Source of the DNA: SB15 sp964639245
GTDB taxonomy: Bacteria; Chloroflexota; Anaerolineae; Aggregatilineales; J027
Direction of reading: 5' to 3'
Assembly: GCA_964639245.1 (NCBI GenBank)
Contig: CAZXCU010000011.1
Location: 1 to 64,000, forward strand
DNA: 64,000 bases
In this document: piece after piece, positions 60,363 to 64,000 of the stretch
Position numbering within the stretch: the stretch's first letter is position 1
Layout: the number at the start of each line of letters is the position of its first letter
The notes under the pieces: generated by a model
Databases searched by the model: none
Told to the model about the DNA's origin: nothing
The model's input: only the letters and a program-made list of their open reading frames with translations
Program-made: the position numbers and the translations under genes

Positions 60363-61826
60363 ATGGGAGTTTATGACAAACCAGTAGAAAAACGCCAGCC
60401 TCCCCATCGGCGGCATGTGTACCAGATTTTTACCCCCGGTATCCCTTTTTATCGTGACATTCGTGTTTTACGTCTCGTATCACAAGTTGTTTTTGCGGTT
60501 GTATTCATCGGGAGTCTGGTTGGTCTCTGGATGAGCCTGACTTCCAACCTTGAAGAATCGCAAATCGCGCTTGATTTCGGGGTGTATAAACGCACTTTTG
60601 CGGCGGGACTGCCCGAAGGAATCGCATTTGATAGCGAATGGGCGTGGCTGAATGATATTGATGTGACCGACAACATCATTGTTCCGGTGTGGGTGCTGGC
60701 GTGGGTAGGGTTGGCATATTACGGGTATCGCTGGCTGAAACATGATGACCCCTCGACAGCAACTTTGGTGGCAATCCTCATTTTGCTCTCCATCCCCGTG
60801 CATACCTACCTTATTTCAGGGTTGAATGTCGAGCAGTATCTCGCGCCCAAAACCAATACCCGTGCCATCATTACCGGCGTGGTTAATACACTGCGTGTTG
60901 TTGCCTTGTCGTTGGTCGCCTCAACGCTCTTGGGTGTTTTCGTGGGGATTGGCTTGCTCTCTAGCAATTTTTTGGTGCGGAATATCTCGCGGGTGTATGT
61001 CGAAATTTTCCGCAATACGCCATTGCTGGTACAGTTGGTTTTGGTTTATCAGGGGGCGCTGCTGATTCTACCGGAAGTCATCGAATCGCTCACCTCACCC
61101 GATAAAATTGGCTCATTTAGACTCTACGAAGATATTTACATTGTCAATGTACGTGATATTTCTATCCCAAAATTGAATTCAACCGACAGCACGGTTTATC
61201 TCTATATTGGGATCATCGCCGCGCTTATTTTGGGGTATATCGTGCGGCGCTGGCGGCTCTATGTTCAGGACAGCACCGGCGCACCGGCGCGTACATGGCA
61301 AATTGTACTTCCGGTTATATTTATCTGCGTCGCTGGTGGATGGCTGGTCGCGGGTGAACCGTTTAATGTCGAATACCCACAGTTCGGACGATTTAATATT
61401 GAAGGGGGAACGCAGCTTTCAACCCCGTTTATGGCACTTTTTACCGCTCTCACACTGTATACGGCAGCTTTCATTGCGGATATTGTGCGGGCGGGGATTC
61501 AATCTGTCCCCAAAGGGCAGGTCGAAGCAGCCCGGTCATTGGGGTTGAGCGGGTCACAAGTGTTAGGGATGGTCGTTTTGCCGCAAGCCCTGCGGTTGAT
61601 TATTCCACCACTTGGTAATCAGTATGTAAACTTGGGTAAAAATTCCAGCTTGGGCTTGGCGGTGGGTTATGCAGATACCTACCAAGCTGTCCAGTTGGTG
61701 AATAATGAAAGTGGTCAGGCCGTGCCGTTGTTTGTCGGGTTGATGATCACCTATCTTTCCCTGAGTTTAGTGCTGTCTCTCATGACCAATCTCATTAATA
61801 CTACCACCCAAGTGAGGACACGCTGA
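60363..61826 (+). CDS. aapQ: Amino-acid ABC transporter permease (AapQ-like)
   Basis: A 487-residue permease of the Aap/Bzt branch of the His/Glu family. N-terminal cytoplasmic segment, then several membrane spans; GVVNTLRVVALSLVASTLLGVFVGI and FRNTPLLVQLVL are typical, and the coupling motif is KGQVEAARSLGLSGSQVLGMVVLPQALR. Typical members are about 400 residues; the excess is split between the N-terminal half and a region at about 245-360. GGGAG lies before the ATG at 60363. It overlaps the next gene by one base and pairs with it. Confidence 0.88.
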   Translation: MGVYDKPVEKRQPPHRRHVYQIFTPGIPFYRDIRVLRLVSQVVFAVVFIGSLVGLWMSLTSNLEESQIALDFGVYKRTFAAGLPEGIAFDSEWAWLNDIDVTDNIIVPVWVLAWVGLAYYGYRWLKHDDPSTATLVAILILLSIPVHTYLISGLNVEQYLAPKTNTRAIITGVVNTLRVVALSLVASTLLGVFVGIGLLSSNFLVRNISRVYVEIFRNTPLLVQLVLVYQGALLILPEVIESLTSPDKIGSFRLYEDIYIVNVRDISIPKLNSTDSTVYLYIGIIAALILGYIVRRWRLYVQDSTGAPARTWQIVLPVIFICVAGGWLVAGEPFNVEYPQFGRFNIEGGTQLSTPFMALFTALTLYTAAFIADIVRAGIQSVPKGQVEAARSLGLSGSQVLGMVVLPQALRLIIPPLGNQYVNLGKNSSLGLAVGYADTYQAVQLVNNESGQAVPLFVGLMITYLSLSLVLSLMTNLINTTTQVRTR

Positions 61827-63715
61827 TGGCAAACAAACAAGATAAATTGACCACCCAAGAGCGTTTTCTCATTCATTACACCGCCCCCAAAGAAGTGCCA
61901 CCCCCACGCCATCCCCCCACCCGCGATTCGGGTCTTATCGGGTGGATGCGAAGCAATCTCTTTGGCAATCGAGTAGATACCATTAGCACCCTGATAACCC
62001 TTGCTTTTGTTCTCTTTTTTGCCAATATGTTTCTGGACTGGGCTATCTTTCAAGCCCAATGGGAAATTGTATTTCTCAATTTACGTCCCTTAGGGTCAGG
62101 GCCAGAATATCCTCCGTCAGAAGTGGCACGCCTTGAAATTGTCATGTATATGCTCTTTTTTCTGGCGTTGCTGTCGGTAGGCTATTGGGGAAGAATTCGT
62201 ACCACCATTTTTGTGGTGCTGGTCTTCATCGGGCTGGCAACGGTCATTGTTCCCATCTTGACCCGCCCTGTCGAAGAACCCCCGATTTACTACTATGTGG
62301 ATGAGGATTACAAAATCCGTCAGGTCAATTTTATTGCGGACAAAGGCCAGCAGATTACTTTTAGCCTTGACCCTTTGACGGAAAAATCAGATTTTAATGT
62401 CACCCATTTGCAAGGGTATATCGGGAACGAAAAACTGCCCGGCCCGGCGTGGGATGCCTTTAACGAAACGGCAGGCTTGGTCAACCGCGACCAACTTGAC
62501 CCCACCGCCTACGATTTAAATCTTGCCATTCAAATTTGGGATCGACATGGGCAAGTCATTGAGCAGTCAGAATTTACAATGGATACCGTGTCATTTGAAT
62601 GGGAAGCACCCGCCGAAGATTGGTACACCGTAACAGTGATTCGGAATGAAGAAATTTCCGGTACACAGGGAGCGGCCTTCCTCAAAATTGAGGATTTAGC
62701 GGTGTTTTACAGCACCCGTACAGAAATCCGCAAGCGCCTAGACCGTTTTGGCGAACCCCCGCAACTGGATTGTGAAGGGTGTGCAATTGCCACCAACCGT
62801 ACTGATTTACGTTACAACGGCGAACGCACCTTAGCCCAGTTTTTCAGTTTGCAACTGGCTCCCTATTTCACCGAAATTCGCATGTTTTATTTTATCAGCC
62901 TTGCGGTGGGGTTGGTCGGATATGGTTTGGGGCAGATTGCTAAAAATCAGATGCCCGACAAAACCGCTACCCGTTTGATTTTGGGCGCATGGCTGGTCTC
63001 ACTGCCCATTTATCTGGTCATTGTTACGGGGATTAACAATTCAAAGACCCTTCCACCGATTGATACCCGCGATTTAGGCGGTATCTTTTTAACAGTGTTG
63101 CTTTCCGCCGTGGCAATTGTGGCTTCTTTTCCCATAGGGATTGTGTTGGCGTTGGGCCGCCAAAGCGATTTACCCTTAGTCAGCTTTTTGTGTACCCTGT
63201 TTATTGAAGTGGTGCGCGGTGTACCCCTCATTACCCTGTTGTTTATGGGCTATTTGATTCTGCCCTTTGTGGTCGATGGGATGGAAACAGTCGATCTGGT
63301 CATCCGTTTGGCGATTGTGCTGACCTTGTTTACAGCAGCCTATTTAGCTGAAACGATTCGTGGGGGTCTGCAAATCATTCCCAAAGGGCAAACAGAAGCC
63401 GCCAGAGCGCTCGGTTTGTCTGAACTGTACATCACCGGATTTATTGTGCTGCCGCAAGCGATTCGGGCAGTTATTCCGGCGATTATGGGGCAATTTGTGA
63501 GTTTGCTCAAGGATACTTCGCTCATTACGCTGGTGGGGGTGTTTGAACTCACTGGTGCGATGCGACGGTTGCTTGCCGATACCCAGACCGGGTATACGCT
63601 GTTCCAGCGCGAAGGCTATTTGTACATCGGGATTGTCTATTTTATTTTGTGTTATGTGTTAGCCGAAGTCAGCCGTCACCTCGAAACTACGGGGTCTGGG
63701 GCAGCGCGTCGGTAA
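61826..63715 (+). CDS. aapM: Amino-acid ABC transporter permease (AapM-like) with large ectodomain
   Basis: A 629-residue permease, well above the usual 380-400. After three membrane spans (about 52-70, 105-121 and 126-145), a stretch of about 200 residues (147-350), predicted to be outside, forms a beta-rich domain with CxxC (C316, C319). The remainder is the standard permease core with the coupling motif IPKGQTEAARALGLSELYITG. Starts with a TGATG overlap on the AapQ-like gene, so the two are made together. The ectodomain could contact the binding protein or the substrate; I do not recognise its family. Confidence 0.87.
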   Translation: MANKQDKLTTQERFLIHYTAPKEVPPPRHPPTRDSGLIGWMRSNLFGNRVDTISTLITLAFVLFFANMFLDWAIFQAQWEIVFLNLRPLGSGPEYPPSEVARLEIVMYMLFFLALLSVGYWGRIRTTIFVVLVFIGLATVIVPILTRPVEEPPIYYYVDEDYKIRQVNFIADKGQQITFSLDPLTEKSDFNVTHLQGYIGNEKLPGPAWDAFNETAGLVNRDQLDPTAYDLNLAIQIWDRHGQVIEQSEFTMDTVSFEWEAPAEDWYTVTVIRNEEISGTQGAAFLKIEDLAVFYSTRTEIRKRLDRFGEPPQLDCEGCAIATNRTDLRYNGERTLAQFFSLQLAPYFTEIRMFYFISLAVGLVGYGLGQIAKNQMPDKTATRLILGAWLVSLPIYLVIVTGINNSKTLPPIDTRDLGGIFLTVLLSAVAIVASFPIGIVLALGRQSDLPLVSFLCTLFIEVVRGVPLITLLFMGYLILPFVVDGMETVDLVIRLAIVLTLFTAAYLAETIRGGLQIIPKGQTEAARALGLSELYITGFIVLPQAIRAVIPAIMGQFVSLLKDTSLITLVGVFELTGAMRRLLADTQTGYTLFQREGYLYIGIVYFILCYVLAEVSRHLETTGSGAARR

Positions 63716-63731
63716 GAAAGGATGTATTGCA

Positions 63732-64000
63732 ATGACTGAAAAACCAAAACGTGAAAAGCCAAAAATTAATTTCTCTGGCACGCCGATTATCTCATGTCGG
63801 GAGGTCAACAAGTGGTTTGGCGATTTTCATGTGCTTAAAGACCTCAACTTGGATGTTATGGAAGGCGAAGTGGTCGTGGTGTGTGGCCCGTCGGGGTCGG
63901 GCAAATCCACCTTCATCCGCTGTATTAACCGTTTGGAGGAACACCAAGAGGGGACGATTGTGGTGGATGGGATTGAGCTATCCAACGACACCCGCAATAT
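63732..64000 (+). CDS. aapP: Amino-acid ABC transporter ATP-binding protein (AapP/GlnQ-like), partial
   Basis: The first 89 codons of an ATPase are in the window; the gene continues past the right edge. Walker A GPSGSGKST and the preceding VNKWFGDFHVLKDLNLDV are of the GlnQ/AapP group. It would energise the two permeases just upstream (16 bases after the AapM stop, with AAGGAT as ribosome-binding site). No feature beyond the Walker A region can be judged. Confidence 0.9.
   Translation, partial: MTEKPKREKPKINFSGTPIISCREVNKWFGDFHVLKDLNLDVMEGEVVVVCGPSGSGKSTFIRCINRLEEHQEGTIVVDGIELSNDTRN

Noticed and set aside
1..64000. CRISPR array, tRNA or rRNA gene, transposase, prophage
   Set aside because: No regularly spaced repeats, no cloverleaf or rRNA-like sequence and no recombinase or phage motifs were found in the gaps or genes.

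Overview
The window reads as a bacterial chromosome segment, most likely from the Chloroflexota (Anaerolineae or a near relative). This placement is inferred from gene content and protein style, not from a phylogeny. Pointers are lipoproteins and signalling proteins with Thr/Pro-rich linkers, SH3-like extracytoplasmic repeats, a long-form tRNA nucleotidyltransferase carrying DHH and CBS domains, a CcdA-TlpA fusion, and lipobox proteins without any outer-membrane or LPS genes. Coding density is high: 54 protein genes (the last cut by the window edge), no rRNA, tRNA, CRISPR array, transposase or phage gene, and one gene-free stretch over 300 bases (15186-15591).

Layout. 113-2557 (+): a D-2-hydroxyacid dehydrogenase and a B12-binding radical SAM enzyme, closed by a strong terminator. 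2626-8142 (-): a redox block with a DUF2085 membrane protein, two TlpA-type thioredoxins (one fused to CcdA), an L,D-transpeptidase-like protein, a sulfite-oxidase-fold molybdopterin protein and a membrane protein. 8209-13878 (-): a chain of overlapping genes for an acetyltransferase, a DHH-CBS-CCA protein, a flavoprotein, a response regulator and a membrane protein. 13998-15185 (-): the primary sigma factor behind a long structured leader. 15592-21572 (+): a peptide-type ABC transporter with no binding protein but with an embedded lipoprotein of five Cys-paired repeats. 21644-25153 (+): an FHA protein and an M1 peptidase. 25231-28863 (-): gyrB carrying a 551-residue intein.

29098-37105 (+) carries a membrane glycosyltransferase, trmD, cmk, a 1056-residue protein of unknown role and a lipoprotein, with a receiver-only regulator on the other strand. 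37162-41672 (+) is an acyl-CoA carboxylase operon (beta subunit, biotin carboxylase, biotin carrier) interrupted by an AT-rich gene resembling uracil-DNA glycosylases. 41691-46966 (-) runs from rpsT through two Wzz-type proteins, a tyrosine-kinase-like ATPase, rmlA and rmlB: exopolysaccharide assembly and dTDP-sugar supply. 47068-50467 (-) is a PspA-like protein, a GAF histidine kinase and an OmpR-type regulator. 50585-52675 (+) has Trm112, an acetyltransferase and a membrane glycosyltransferase; 52800-54673 (-) a glycosyltransferase and a lipoprotein. 54850-56863 holds a sugar kinase and a convergent deacetylase. 56974-59121 is a receptor Ser/Thr kinase. 59230-64000 is an Aap-type amino-acid ABC transporter.

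The points most worth attention are the gyrB intein with a DNA-binding-like helix-turn-helix inside it; the five-repeat lipoprotein together with matching Cys-containing insertions in its partner permeases; two adjacent redox/cell-wall proteins that both seem to have lost their catalytic cysteine; the terminator-like hairpin in the sigma-factor leader; and the foreign-looking gene inside the carboxylase operon.
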